A stretch of DNA of 57,903 bases from Daldinia sp. FL1419 (GCA_025201765.1 MU623515.1:1-57903), one strand, 5' to 3'. Numbered from the stretch's first letter, positions 1-12,127 are shown. Numbers and translations: made by a program. Notes: generated from the letters alone by a model not told the origin.

Positions 1-66
1 CTCCCCCCCTTCCCCTCTCGGGCGGGGGGGGGGTTTGGGGGGGGGGGGGGGGGGCCCCCCCCCGGG
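1..66. other. Low-complexity G/C homopolymer end
   Basis: The first 66 bases are runs of C and G with almost no other bases, ending in CCCGGGTACC. This is unlike anything else in the window. The last ten bases match adjacent SmaI and KpnI sites as in common cloning polylinkers. The most likely explanation is poor-quality sequence or vector at a contig edge; a natural G/C-rich microsatellite is possible. Confidence 0.6.
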
Positions 67-113
67 TACCATGCCTACCTCCATATTGTCATACAATCCC
101 AGTATATGTTCGT

Positions 114-1003
114 CAGCGACCTCGTTAGTTCAGGTTAGGTCAGTTAATTATACATATTTGACCTTATTTAGGTTAGGTTAGGCTTTTTGAAATTTGAGGC
201 TTACTTGGCCATATCGTAAACCTGGCCTGAGGCATGCCTGAAGTATTAGCTTTATCGATATCGGTAAAATTTTGGAAATAAAATCTTTTAAGTCTTATTG
301 GTCAAATTTGGTACGTACTGAGATAGATACCTATTTAGCCCCACTACCACCTTTTTTGGAAACTTTCCTCTTATATCTCTTTTTCAAAAATACTAAAAAA
401 TTGTTATAATCTTAAAAAATATTATTTTAGCCAGCTTTAGTACGTATTTTTATTATTTCGAATTTAGTATATACGTACCTCAATACGTACCTTATATGTA
501 CAGGTTAATCTATGGCCCGAACTTATTTTTATTTTTTATATAAGTGGTTGTCCCTTATCCTCCTAACCCCTTTTCACTCTTCTCTTTTATATCCACTTTT
601 TCAAAACTTTTAAAATACTAAAATATCATCGTCACCTCATTTTTTGAGGTTTTGGCTAATTTTATATAATATATAAGGAAAAATGATAAGAATTTCGTAA
701 TTTAAAAATATTAAAATTATTTAAATAGTTAATTATTATTTTATTTGAATTAAAATGTTGAAAAATGCCTTAATATTTTTGAAAAATAATATGTATATGA
801 TGAAATTATTTTGAATGGACTAATTATATGCTTTTGGTATATATTAAAGTGGGGTTTGAAAGCCTCAACTTATTTGTTTGTTAGTTAGATAAAAAAATTT
901 CGGGCCTGGCTTAGGTAGGCTTTGTAAAAATTAGACCTGGGCAGGTCAAGTCAGGTCAGGTACAGTTCAGGTCAGGCTTTTAACTGAACTGACGAGGTTG
1001 CTG
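114..1003. mobile_element. hAT-type non-autonomous DNA transposon (MITE), 890 bp
   Basis: The element begins CAGCGACCTCGTTAGTTCAG and ends in the imperfect reverse complement (reverse complement of the right end: CAGCAACCTCGTCAGTTCAG). It is flanked by a perfect 8-bp direct repeat ATGTTCGT at 106-113 and 1004-1011. CAG-type termini with 8-bp target duplications are the hallmark of hAT elements. The interior is AT-rich and has no open frame, so it depends on a transposase elsewhere. A pyrimidine-rich stretch near 343-410 recurs in similar form near 560-630, suggesting an internal duplication. A 311-bp relative lies at 32771-33081. Confidence 0.9.
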
Positions 1004-1011
1004 ATGTTCGT

Positions 1012-2730
1012 TACAAAATTTTATAAATTTGCCTTCACCAATTTGTTAAGTGTCTAACCTAGGTATAACATATCACAAAAGCGATCGTATTTAGGCTCGT
1101 ATCTTTTCGTCTCATTTGCCTTTTTTCAATTTCACTCACAATTTTCACATGCGATGATATTCTGTCGCATGCCTCCGAGACCTCAAGCCACCGCATAGAC
1201 GGTATATCCCTAGGTTAGACTAGCTACGTGCCCCGTTCACGCAAGCGCTCACTCTAAGAACGGAGTTCTAATAAAATATGGGAGAGTTGATTGGACCGAA
1301 TAGGGTAGAAGGGGGGTTATAACATGCTATGAAAGTAACAAGAACAGAAAAAAAGCTAACTTAGGTAGTTAGTTAAGCAAAGTTGTAGAGTTCTCTTTTC
1401 GTTAAGAACCACCTTAGATAAAAACATGGAAATAAATATAATTTGATTGGTTAGAATGCATTGGGTTCTAGTTCCGTCGCCAAGCTTCCTCCTTAGAGAG
1501 ACCCGTTAGGTTTCATTCCGACTTTTGCCAAATATCCAGCCGGCCCTTCTCTCATCCACCGCCAACTACTCTTACCTATAGTTAGGTAGGTCCCTGCTTA
1601 TATCACTTCGCTAGAAAGAAAAACCATAGACCCAATGGTTTTCGAGCTGCTAGCCAGGTTCTCGGCCCGCGCATATGCGGTAGAAGATATATCGCCGAAG
1701 CTTCCATATTCGGGATTTTCGTATGCTTAATGTATTCTAAATCTAGACGGCTCTAGCAGGGTCTCACGTTCCCCCAAACCCGGATAGGTAGTGTGTTATT
1801 CAACGAGGATTGAATGACGTGCCGGAGGGATAGGTAACGGGATTGTCCCAGTGTCGTCAGATATTGTTGTAACGCATCGCCTATGCTCCATCATGGATCA
1901 TCGCCGCCATGCATAATATACAGCCTGGGGAAGCGGGTCTCTTGCTACTGCGTATCTATAATTTTTCTCTGTTAACTATTGGACATGGGTTCACAGTGTC
2001 CACATCCGCCGCTGGCGCGGACCCCGTGCCGTATTTTTTGATGCTTAAATGGAAAGGATAGGTGTACAAGAGGCGCAGCACTCTAAGCAACTATAGATAG
2101 GTGCCCATGCGGTATGTAGTATTCTGTCCTGTCATGAAGCTCAAGTCACGGGTAGCTCTCTGGTAGGCGAGGTGGAAAAATCAAGAGCTGCGTGATAGCT
2201 GGCTACTACATCTTTCCCAAAACGTCAATTCGGAGCCTCAGACATACCATAAGGCTTTTCTTTTCGGGCATGAGGAGGTGAGGATCAAGACGAGATCGCA
2301 GCCGGGCTGTCGGTTTGATAGGCCGCTAGTCAGTTGAACCCCGGTCGACTGCCCTCCCCAACTACTACCCTCTACGATCCTCTCTACATCTTCCCCGCAT
2401 TATCGTAGCATGCATGAGCCATCGTAAAAACAACAATATAATGGCAGGGTTAGGGTAGGATAGCAAGGGTCGATTTTCATGCTCGTCTATATTCTCTAAC
2501 AAAGAACACGGACAGGCGCCGCGTCGTTATGTGTTTAATTACTGACCCCGGCCTCCCTCTGAGGACTCAATACTTGAATAGCATCATGCCTTTCTTCGTA
2601 TAGTTATATTATTTTTGGTCTCATCTACTGCTATTTGGAATTGACGATTCGGGACTAAATAACAAACCCGATCGATATCTCAAATCGTTATATACCTCCC
2701 GTATGAGAATACAAATTTAGAAATATCAGC
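1012..2730. other. Intergenic, no gene seen
   Basis: No open frame with family resemblance and no tRNA-like cloverleaf was recognised. The stretch contains scattered short TAGGTAGG-type motifs, which recur in nearly every intergenic interval on the left half. The last part presumably holds the promoter and leader of the sugar transporter starting at 2731. Confidence 0.6.
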
Positions 2731-4705
2731 ATGGTCCGCCCTCGCCAGTCTGCGGCCAAAGGACATGAAGAAGAACACGAGCAGTTGGCACGCAGGGAAG
2801 GCCCCGTGTTCGAATATGTATATTGGACAAAGGAACCACATCTCCGGAAACTTTATGCGTGGGCGTGCGTCTTAATGATAGCTTCAGCGACAACCGGATA
2901 TGATGGGTAAGGCAAAGAGAGAACCAAGAGTCTTTGTCAGACATCTAGTTAACGAGTCGAATGCAGAATGCTGGTCAATACATCACAGCAAATTGACCGA
3001 TGGAAACAATATTTCCCAAAGACGCAGGTCGGACCCGATAATCCACAGGAGGTGGCGGATAGCTGGTTAGGACTCCTCGTAAATATGTTCAATATCGGGA
3101 GTATCCTAAGTTTCTTCCTCACGTATGGCCTCCGCTATGTGTATGTATGGCCTTAACATCTGATATTAACCCATTTCTAGACCGTATGTTGCCGACAATT
3201 GGGGCCGGAAAACGTCCATCGCCATTGGATGCGTCTTTATGATTATAGGAGGTTGCATGTCTGCGTTTTGCAACGGATACGAGAGTATGTGCGAAGACGG
3301 GGATATCTTCAACCAAATATAAACCTTGGCCCGTTAACGTGCGTTGTAGTGTTCATTACCGGTCGCTTGATACTCGGTTTCGGCAACAGTTTATCGCAGA
3401 TGGCCTCTCCGCTTCTACTCACTGAGATCTGCCATCCTCAGCACCGCGGACCCGTTACCGCTGTCTACAACTGCCTATGGAATCTAGGAGCCCTTCTAGT
3501 TGCTTGGGTCGGTTGGGGCACCGCACAGATCCGAAACGACTGGAGTTGGAGGTCGATAACCCTGATCCAGATCCTACCTTCTTTAATCCAGATTATCTTC
3601 ATCTACTGGATCCCCGAGTCGCCACGATATCTTATAGCAAAGGACCGACACGATGAAGCGCTCGACATATTAGCCAAGTATCATGCTGGCGGTGATAAGA
3701 ATGACGTCCTAGTCCAATTCGAATTCCGCGAAATCAAAGAAACAATGCGAATGGAGAAGCAGGTCGCCCGTGCTGCCGGCTATCTGGACTTCTTACGCAC
3801 TAAGGGTAATTTGTGGCGGTTAGCCATCCTTGTCTCCCTGGGTGTCATTTCCCAGTATAGCGGCAATGCCTTATTCTCAAACTACATGGATACCGTTTAT
3901 GAGGGGGCTGGGATTCGGGTTCAAGACCAGAAGCTCGCTGTAAGGAATCTCACCCCACAGTCGTTGTAGTAGGATCGGTTTTGCCTGCTGACAGATTATC
4001 TAGTTAAGCGGTGGAAAAACAATTCTTGACCTCATAGTGACAATACTGGCCGCGTTGAACGTCGATAGGTTCGGTCGGCGACCGCTATTCCTAATTTCCA
4101 CGTCAGGCATGGTGGTCTCGTTCGTTAGCTGGACGATCTGCGGTGCTATTTATGAGAATTCCAACATGACCAACGCTGCTTCTGGGTACGCGCAGCTAGT
4201 ATTTATCTGGTTATTCGGAATATTCTACGATATCGGATTCTCAGGCCTCTTAATAGCTTACGCACTGGAAGTCCTTCCCTTCAGGCTCCGCGCCAAAGGA
4301 ATGATGATCATGAATATTACGGTGCAGGCCATCCTCGCGTTGAGTAACCAGACCAACAAGATCGCCTGGAATAAGTTCCCAAAGCACTGGAACTTCATGC
4401 TTTTTTACACGGTGGGTCTCCCCCTTTCTCCCTATACCTAGCTCCAATGCCCCTGTTTAAATCGGACGCTTTGCTAACGCGTAGCTATTGCGCAGCTGTG
4501 GGATTTTTGCGAATTAGCCTTCGTTTATTTCTTCTACGTTGAGACGAAAGGACCTACCTTAGAAGAGATCGCATGGATCTTTGACGGTGCAGATGCGGTG
4601 GCTAATATCGATATCCGACAAGTCGAAAAGGAGATGCATGAAATCGAGCGAGAACAGAGCATTGACTCGGGAGCTATGTCGTCAAGGGGGAAGGGGGGCG
4701 TTTGA
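2731..4705 (+). CDS. MFS sugar transporter, lactose-permease/hexose-transporter-like
   Basis: Predicted exons are 2731-2906, 2967-3122, 3181-3284, 3350-3939, 4004-4411 and 4496-4705, giving 547 residues, normal for the fungal sugar-porter branch of the major facilitator superfamily. All five introns (58-84 bp) have GT...AG ends and keep frame. The protein is a plasma-membrane sugar:proton symporter by family. Visible signatures are GYDG after the first helix, the DNWGRK loop between helices 2 and 3, GRLILGFG in helix 4, PESPRYL before the central loop, DRFGRRPLF after helix 8, and the terminal VETKGPTLEEI (the usual PETKG with P replaced by V, common in lactose-permease-like members). The ATG is the first one giving the usual charged cytosolic N-terminus. 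Substrate cannot be told from sequence; lactose, cellodextrin or hexose are all plausible. Confidence 0.9.
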
Positions 4706-5326
4706 CCTCGCAGCCTTTCATTCAATTATTGCAGAGTAGGCGTTAACGATCTGATGAATTAGCGATCATGGTGAAGTTCTTCCCATTGGACGGCGAATCT
4801 GGGATGCCAAGTAACAAAATTGGGAATAAATAGCATGCACTCGTGTTAAGTAGAACACGCTACCGCTCTATATTTAATTAATGCTCCAAAGCGGCAAATA
4901 CGTAATCTGTTAAGGTCTTACTATTTTGTATTGGATCTAGCACTGATTTGGTGTTGGCAGATGTATACTCTGGTGCCATGGCATTTTGTCGTTGCATTAT
5001 TTTGGCCCACGAGATAGCCGTCAATGCTTCGTTTCTAGTAACAATCAATTTCTACATATAAAAGAATCTCGTGTCTATATGATATGAACGTATAGATCTC
5101 ATGGCTACCTATCTAAAGCATCGCTCTTAAGAAGATATACTATTGAGGATAATATTATAACATTACTTTTTCATCTCTTCGACGATCCGCGAGGCACTGA
5201 CGAAATTAAATTCTTCCATCGTTTCTTCCCACAGCCTCTCTCTTATTTCTTGGCCTTCTTTCGTGTACATAACCTTGGGGTACCTATTTCGGTTAGTTTG
5301 TTGCTTCCAATATCACAAGGTGTTAT
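4706..5326. other. Intergenic between convergent genes
   Basis: The interval lies between the 3' ends of the sugar transporter (plus) and the dehydrogenase (minus), so it should hold two terminator/polyadenylation regions. It is AT-richer than the flanking genes and has no recognisable coding sequence or repeat. Confidence 0.55.
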
Positions 5327-6250
5327 TTATACATACGGTCGAATCCCCCAATCGCTGACGTAGCCTCCGTGACTTTCCTTACCCTTTATGACGGCACCGT
5401 CAATCACAGCACTGGCACCGTCCTCTACCGTCCTTCCGTTGAGGGTTTGGAAGAGCCAGAATCTCAGCTTAGCTATAAAAGACATAACAGCGCCGTCCCC
5501 AAACTGTGTGCCCTTGCAGAAACCCGGATTGGATGCGTTGACGATGACGTCGGCGGCTTTGACGTACTCACCCAATTTAGATACGAAATAGAGCTGCAAC
5601 AACTTACTCCTCGGATAGGATCGCATAGATTTGAACTCCTCGGGGATATCGAACTGAGGTAGCACCGGCCCCGTCTTGAGCGGATCGGCCCAGTACGACG
5701 TATCCGACGTGACGATCGAAAGTCGGGGAGGGAACGAGCTGCTAGACGATAGCTTTTTTGACCGTAGGATTGGCAGAAGCAGTATTGCTAGAAGTACAGT
5801 CGAAAGATAATTCACCTGAAAGGTCTTCTCATGGCCCGTGGCCTGGACCGTCGTGAAATCATTGCACCGTATGCCGGCGTTTAATATCGCGATATCTAAG
5901 CGCGGAAGTCCCTCACACCTCTTCGCAAATGCCACGATGGAATCGTACGACTCCATATCAACAATCCAAACTGAGACAGTCGAGTCCGGAAACTCCTTCC
6001 GTAGTTTGTCTGCGGCCACATTGCCACGGGTTTGAGACCTCACACCCATGATGAGATGTTCGAGTCCAAGCTGGAGCAATTGCCGAGCAGCTTCGAACCC
6101 AAGACCAGAATTAGAGCCGGTTACTATGGCGGTTTGACCGGCGATGGTCGTCCCCTTAGGAATTGGTTTCCGGTGGATCAGCCATTGTCGATAGAGAAAA
6201 CCGATAAAATGACCCTCGAACGTAGCTTCGCTCTCGAGTAGTTGAGACAT
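5327..6250 (-). CDS. Short-chain dehydrogenase/reductase (SDR)
   Basis: Intronless, 307 residues. This is a classical Rossmann-fold NAD(P)-dependent oxidoreductase. The nucleotide-binding motif TGSNSGLG is at about residues 44-51, the NAG motif at 124-126, the catalytic serine in VTSD at about 182, and the YxxxK pair is Tyr212 and Lys216 (YPRSK). The C-terminal region keeps the NPGFC motif expected after helix G. A 30-residue N-terminal extension before the first strand resembles fungal retinol-dehydrogenase/WWOX-like SDRs, which act on lipophilic carbonyls or secondary metabolites; the actual substrate is unknown. ATG at 6250 is the natural start. A TATA-like element lies about 75-85 bp upstream. 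All key residues are present. Confidence 0.93.
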   Translation of the reverse strand: MSQLLESEATFEGHFIGFLYRQWLIHRKPIPKGTTIAGQTAIVTGSNSGLGFEAARQLLQLGLEHLIMGVRSQTRGNVAADKLRKEFPDSTVSVWIVDMESYDSIVAFAKRCEGLPRLDIAILNAGIRCNDFTTVQATGHEKTFQVNYLSTVLLAILLLPILRSKKLSSSSSFPPRLSIVTSDTSYWADPLKTGPVLPQFDIPEEFKSMRSYPRSKLLQLYFVSKLGEYVKAADVIVNASNPGFCKGTQFGDGAVMSFIAKLRFWLFQTLNGRTVEDGASAVIDGAVIKGKESHGGYVSDWGIRPYV

Positions 6251-6324
6251 GGTTATGATGCAGAATTAACGTGCGGGTGCATTTCCAGACTGTAAATGTA
6301 GGTAGGTGAGGTCCCGGTATGGTA

Positions 6325-6334
6325 GATATATAAG
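6325..6334 (-). promoter_or_regulatory. Possible TATA element of the SDR gene
   Basis: On the minus strand CTTATATATC lies 75-84 bp upstream of the SDR start codon, a usual distance for a fungal core promoter. The assignment rests only on sequence and position. Confidence 0.35.
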
Positions 6335-7281
6335 CCCAGCGGCCATCGAGCCTAGATAAATAATGATCGGTTAGTTCCATCGACTAGGCATTCCGGTCTC
6401 CATCCCTCAGTGAATAGTCTTTGCTTTCCACCAATCTACCCGGATAGGTAAGTAGGTAGGTACCGTACCGTGTAACCGTCGTCATCTTTTGGGTTGCGTT
6501 TCCACAGGTTAGAGCCTTGACAAATCATCGTGTTGGAAAGTGTGTCTAAATTCCAAGTGGCTTGCTTTAGATGACGCGACCAAGCGGGAGAGTCGGTCTT
6601 CCGGAGACCGTCGAGGCCCCCGATTATTATTTCCTTTCCAGGTATCATTCCAAAGATATTCATCTCGTTCTAGGATTACCTCGAGACGACGTCGGGACTA
6701 CCCCACGACAGCGCAGATGGATGGGATTAAATGAATGCCTTCGTCATCTAGTTGTACGCATATATGTGCGGGCGGAATTATCGACATGTCAGACACCGAG
6801 CTTCCTGCAGCAGTGTAGCTTGACAACCAATCCTAGTTCCATAACGTCATTCGGGACCGACGCCTTAAACCTCTCTTATATCCCTCCTTGTTCTGTCTCA
6901 CTCTTTCTACTTTTTCGATTCCAAGGACTAACGCATTAGATCCCAAGTCGACATAAATCTGGCCGTTGCCGTGAATCTCACCCCTACGAGAACTGCGGTT
7001 CGTAGTCTAGGCCCACAGAATCGGCGTCAAGAAGCAGGCGAGAATCTACAAATACGTTACTTTAAAGATATTTAAGTTAGATTTAACCTAGAAAATTTAT
7101 TTTAATTTCCAAGGCAATATTTAACCTCTTAATAATTTCTGGCCTTATATCTTCATATACTGGTTGTCCCGGCGAAAGTAGCTCGCGGTTCATATTTACC
7201 AGTAGTTTTATTCCTATCCATGAGGAAAGCCTACAATCGCTACACCCGTCGGGTATCCAGGTAGGTAGGTAAATTTTTTTT
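6335..7281. other. Intergenic, no supported gene
   Basis: A 122-codon open frame at 6571-6939 (plus) has no recognisable domain, and its composition does not stand out from the surroundings, so it is not called. Short TAGGTAGG-type motifs occur near 6445-6465 and 7257-7271. Confidence 0.5.
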
Positions 7282-8044
7282 CTATGTAGCTCCGTGCCCG
7301 TGCGCCTGGAATACCGCGACAACAGCCTGCTGTGGGGGCGGGGGAGACGCTGCGATCAATTCGTCGACGTTCAGGCCAGGATCCCCCTTTTGCATTGCAT
7401 ACCTGTACCTATCTCGCGCCGCTACGTGCTTAAGGTAAGCTAGAATATTCGGGTAGTCGTTAAGATCGTATTTTACGAAGCAACGCATCGTCGTAAGACT
7501 GGTCACGTTCATAATATCAGCCGCAGTGAATTCTTCACCCGCAAGCCAGGGTGACACGGAAAGACGCTGATCCATGAACGTGAGTACTTGCTTTCGCCTA
7601 GCGTCGCTTCGTCTTACGCTCTCATTATCTTCACCTAGTCCTGCTCGAAATAGAGATAATGTCAATACTAGCGCAGGCTGCAACGTCCCGTTCGCGAAGT
7701 CTAGACCTCCCGTTAGCTACAGGGATCTTACGCGTGGATAAACCGGTCTTACGAAACCAGTATAAATAGTCGGCAAAGTCTTTTTGTCCTGGTTTAACGA
7801 CAAGCTTCCCATTCCCCCGAGTCTGCAATATGTATTCAATACAAGCGCCAGACTCGGCCAGTTTAATGTTCCCGTCTTCAATTACGGGAGCCGACCCGAT
7901 GGGGTGCAAGGCCTTGTACTCCGGTGGAGCCCAGATAGGTGATCGATCGTATTTTCTAAGTTCGTAGTCGACGCCGAGCTCTTCGCAGAGCCAGACGACC
8001 CTCTCGGATTGAGAAACGCCGAGATGATGAACTATAAGAGACAT
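7282..8044 (-). CDS. Glutathione S-transferase
   Basis: Two exons, 8044-7753 and 7700-7282, joined across a 52-bp GT...AG intron, give 236 residues, typical of cytosolic GSTs. The N-terminal thioredoxin-fold domain (residues 1 to about 80) shows the GVSQSERVVW segment where the first active-site helix begins, the SAPVI cis-proline loop at about 51-55 and the glutathione-binding ES pair at about 64-65. The helical C-terminal domain contains the N-capping motif AADI in GEEFTAADIM. Across the splice the frame reads YWF-H-FANGTLQPAL, matching fungal GSTs in this subfamily. It conjugates glutathione to electrophiles in the cytosol; its substrate is unknown. The last 30 residues are alanine/proline-rich and probably disordered. 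Confidence 0.92.
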
Positions 8045-9284
8045 CGTGGTAGAGGCCGCAACGTTAGATATCTCATAAGGTGATGATATAAGGTACAGCC
8101 AGTGAAGGAGACAGACGAGTCGAACAATTTAACATCAACGTTGACATAAACGAAAGATATATATCCTAACACGACAAGTAGGTAGTGAGCCATGGGAGGA
8201 GTCGGATTGACTATGATCCCGCCGCTAACGTAGAAAAGGATACCTACCTACCTAGGTAATTAAGATAGCCTTTCTCCTACGTAAGGATCACGACGTCTAT
8301 CGACGGCTAGAGTCTGCATGCTTATTAACAAGTCGTCAGGATAGTCATAATAATCGCGGTCTAAATACGCGTGCGACTGATTAACTATGAGAATTAGACC
8401 GGTTCAAATCTGTCTATCCAGTCTGCTACTAAAGGCTGCCCAGTTACACCATCCATCATATTGTGCTTTTTGGGGGGGGGGGGGGGGTAATAAATCCCGA
8501 AATGCCGCACCTATTAACCTAGGCAATAAGTAGATATCTAGGTATATATTAATAAAAACAAAATCAAGTCGACACTATAGATAGTAAAAGGGTTCCATAC
8601 CATAGAGCCAACTGGGTAACGACGATATTGCAACATATTCATATATATCTACCTACCTAGGTATACTGGGGATATATGTACCTAATGTTAGGGACTTGAT
8701 CTCTTGTGGCGGGTGAAAATACTCCAGGCAGATGAAAGGCGCCAAGGCTGAGCGATTATTCCAATACCCTCTTGGGAAATTGGTGAGAAGCAACTCTCGG
8801 CAATATTAACTGTTGACTCTATCGTGAACTTATACCGACTTGATTTGCTATTCATCCCAGAAATAGCCTAGTTCAACCACGATGATTCGATGGAAAAGCT
8901 TGTCCGTGTCGTCAAGCGCAAAACGTCTTCGATATAGTTGGTTCCTACCGGTTTCACGCGAGGCTCTGCTTTACTCTAATTCCCCGCTGTCCCCTGGGTG
9001 GTTGGCAACACGTGGCTGTGCGTATAAATTTAACGTATTGGAGGTCGGAGGGTCGCCGAGATTGGTCGCACTACAGGCCTGATGAGGTCCTCGCGTCCAC
9101 TCCTCATAGGTGCCCAGGCTGAAATTCTTAATCCCCAAATACCACATCACCCCCCCTACTCTCATGAGTTAAAAGAACTCGGAGTTTCCCTCATCGTAGT
9201 AGCCGAAAAGCACTACCTGCAACATTTAATCTATGACTTACTGTCCGGCGGCCTGGTTTGACCTGGCACCTCCTTAGAGTTTAA
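8045..9284. other. Intergenic with poly-G tract
   Basis: A TATA-like GATATATATC sits at 8156-8165, about 112 bp upstream of the GST start. A run of 16 G lies at 8472-8487. CCTACCTAGGTA-type palindromic motifs occur near 8241-8258 and 8649-8662. No gene was recognised; the short frames around 8.9-9.1 kb lack features. Confidence 0.5.
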
Positions 9285-10466
9285 ATGCCTGGCGTGACGG
9301 CATCGTCGATAGCGGCAAGCTCAATTCGGGGAGGATCGCGCGAGCCCCGTGAGGTCGCCATACCCCGGGCGCATCAACAGTTGGCAGGCTGCATACTATG
9401 GCTACCGCCTAAGAACGAGATACGAGAGGGCTGTGGATCTGATATTGAGCCAGACCGATGCGATCATCCGGTGGTAATCCTCTCACCACAAGCAGAAGAT
9501 GGAAGGGTGGTATACCTCATGGTATGTCTCTTTGCTATACAAGGCAAGCTCCATGGATTCGGGCTCTTTCTATACAGTCACTTCATTCTAACAATCTTAA
9601 TTTAGATCACGTCACTCAAGGGGGCAGACCTCAAAGCTCGCTTCAATGATCAGAACCTCAGGCTCGAGCACATTCCTATCAGGCCAAATAAACCGCATCC
9701 AGATAACCAGATGCTCCTTAGCCTTGAAGATGTAACGCTAGTGTTGCGGAAAAAGTCTTACGTCAAGACGAAGATACAATATCGCATCCAGGTTGCAACC
9801 CTACGGCCGTACGAACGTCGGGGTCCCGAATATATTTTGTCGCGAAAGTCTTACCAAGAACTAATCCAGTACGCCAAGTTCACGCCTCCGGCTCCACATC
9901 CCTCCTCGACCACTGTCTCCCCTCCCGGCCGTGAACGGAGGTATGGTCAGTCTGTACCTATCACCCGAGAGCGTAGCGGTAGCTACAGCGAATATGTATC
10001 CGCTCAGAGACGTTTGGAAAGTGCAGCGATTAGCCCGCCCCGCTCTCACTACGCCCCGACCACGAATACGAACTCATCCCGATACGTTCGTACCACCGTT
10101 TGGGGCGAGCAAGATCCTCTGCTCTCACAGCCATCATACACATATCCCCACAGTTATCCAGGCAGTTACCCAGGTAGCTATCCAAACAATCAACCGTCAC
10201 ACGCATTTAGAACATCGTCCCGAGCTGGTTACCAAAGCTCGGGGGCCCCTGTTCCATTCGACGACGAGAGGGCTTGGAGGAGAATCAAAATTCTCTTTTG
10301 GATTTCATTGGCGCTGGTAGGAGCTTATGGCACGTACAGTGGTGTGGCGTGGCTGGTCGACACAGTCAAACAGACTGGCTCCGTAGTAAAGGGTAGCGTG
10401 GAAGAAACCGGGAAGAGGATTGGTAATTTCTGGTTACCTGTCTTAGCAAAGCTTACTGCCCCATAG
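9285..10466 (+). CDS. Conserved fungal protein of unknown function with C-terminal membrane anchor
   Basis: Exons 9285-9521 and 9606-10466 flank an 84-bp intron (GTATGT...TTTAG), giving 365 residues. The N-terminal 165 residues form a compact domain with GCILWLPPKNE, HPVVILSP and, after the splice, ITSLKGADL, then HIPIRP and a YVKTKIQY segment; I recognise this layout from uncharacterised ascomycete proteins. The HPVVILSP strand is faintly like the PemK/MazF fold, but that is only an impression. A long Ser/Pro/Tyr-rich disordered stretch follows, including SYPGSYPGSYP-type repeats near residues 263-273. A single hydrophobic helix lies at about 308-330, leaving a short amphipathic tail, so it looks tail-anchored. 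Function is unknown. Confidence 0.8.
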
Positions 10467-10653
10467 AATCTATTCTCCTTTCTGTTATAATTTGAGCACC
10501 CTGGTTGTAGTCTTACGATTGTATGAATCAATATGGAATGGGACAGGTGGTAAGGGAAAAATGTACAATTCGCATTGTGTATTTGGTCTGGTTTATATAC
10601 GAACTCTATCATGATGAGGAGACTAGAATGGTTCTACCGGCTAATGAAGCGTG

Positions 10654-11318
10654 TTACTGTTTAGCCCCTGGGGCCTCAGTATCGGGAATATCGCAATTCT
10701 TAATATACTGCTGTGGGGAAGAAGTCTCTTCGCAGGTTGCCCTAAGTGTCGCTGTAGCAACTTGTCTTACAACCGTTCTAGATTGATACTTAGCAGTGCT
10801 CGGTCCATAAGTCACACCACTGGCAACTTGTAATGGTAAAGAAAAGAAGACTTTTGGGAGGGGATCTAGGAAACAGGCGAGCAAGCGTACCGGCCATCGC
10901 AGTTCCAGGTCTGGTTCACTCTTAATTTCCAACTGTCATCCCAAAGGAAATTTGCTCCTGTATTTAGAGGGTACTCAGATCCATCCACCTCGTAGCTCTT
11001 GTCTAAGCATTTAAACCAATAATTACTAAGGTCGGGCCATACGTTGTTCTGTTCGACATTTTGAAGGGCGCAGCCAGTCGAAACACCGTTGGCATTGTTA
11101 ATTACCTCAAATGCAAGCTGCGTAGTGTTGGGAAATGCATCCGGAGTGTACGGGGACGTTTCAACTCTGACGTAAATCGCGTCTTTTATCGAAAAGGTCG
11201 ATGTCGATGCTTCGGTACAGGATTGTACTTTTTTAGAGGATGGCTCCTGGTCGGATTCTGCTCTGACGACTGATTGTGCAAGCGTTAGCGCCAGGAGGAG
11301 ACAAAAAGGAGGAGTCAT
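10654..11318 (-). CDS. Small secreted cysteine-containing protein (effector-like)
   Basis: Predicted exons 11318-10891 and 10819-10654 give 197 residues. The first 20 residues are a clear signal peptide (hydrophobic LLLALTLA core, cleavage likely after VRA). The mature protein has cysteines in SCTEA, GCALQ, KCLDK, NCDGR, TCEET and NCDIP contexts, an even number allowing three disulfides, and is tryptophan/asparagine-rich. The intron donor GTACGC at 10890 is clear. The acceptor at 10820-10821 is chosen because it leads into an open frame with two more cysteines; if the intron is not spliced the protein ends at 10866 with 150 residues. Length and composition resemble small secreted fungal proteins. 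No family was recognised. Confidence 0.6.
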
Positions 11319-12127
11319 CTTCAGGGAGGACTATTGAATAAAAAAGAAGAAGAGTTTGGGCCAACGTATCTATCATCCCTTTGAAGAAGATGGGTCTACT
11401 AGCAGTTTTATCATATTACCGGTTCCTGAGTCCGGATAAAGTAACAGACTGTTATCAAACGATCTAACCTAGTGTCCTTCCCTTTCCGAAATGACGATCC
11501 TAGAGCTAGAATATTTGTTAAGCCATGCAGCGGAGATGAGCATCCCGGTCGACGTGACATTATCTTGGGTTTACCCACACGGGTACTTGCGTTGGAGGTA
11601 ACCGCATGTAGGATTCCTCGATATAGCCAATGGTATCACCCTGACTGGTTGGTTCAATGACAGCAATACTTGATGGAGAGCAGGTTGTACGATGCATACT
11701 CAGAATAAGATACACCCGACATGGATCATCATCTGTTCTACATACCTACTTACCTGACTAAGAGGCATATGGTAATGGACTTAGTCCCTGTCTGTAAATT
11801 ATGTATGGACGTTTTAACCTTTACTCTGGAGTCTCTTCCCCGAGCCGAGATAGTCCATATATCCCCGAAAAGGGGTCCGCTACTGGGCCGGTCATCTGAT
11901 ACTCCGTTAGAAGAACATCTGTATTGAAGTATGGCGCCTAGCTGGTCTATTTACGCTAGGTATTATTACCTAGGTAGGTTAGGTAGGTATCTAACCAACA
12001 GGAAGATTTCGTCGCAGCCGTCCTCGCTCTGTTTTTAGCTTTATAGCACCCTAGCAACCCATCCCTATGCGCCCTGCTAACCGTGCAAACCTTTCACAAA
12101 TAAAGGCACCTTCTTCACAGACTTGAA
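11319..12127. other. Intergenic, no gene seen
   Basis: The interval holds the promoter side of the secreted-protein gene and the 3' side of the RecQ gene. A cluster of CCTAGGTAGGTTAGGTAGG-like sequence lies at 11968-11989. No coding signal was recognised. Confidence 0.5.

Noticed and set aside
3119..3316. Open frame on the minus strand inside the sugar transporter
   Set aside because: It is antisense to well-supported transporter exons and has no protein-family resemblance.
6571..6939. 122-codon open frame upstream of the SDR gene
   Set aside because: No motif, no signal peptide or domain pattern, and length within chance expectation at this composition.
8395..8440. GGTTCAAATC resembling a tRNA T-arm box
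   Set aside because: No matching acceptor stem, D-arm or anticodon arm could be built around it.
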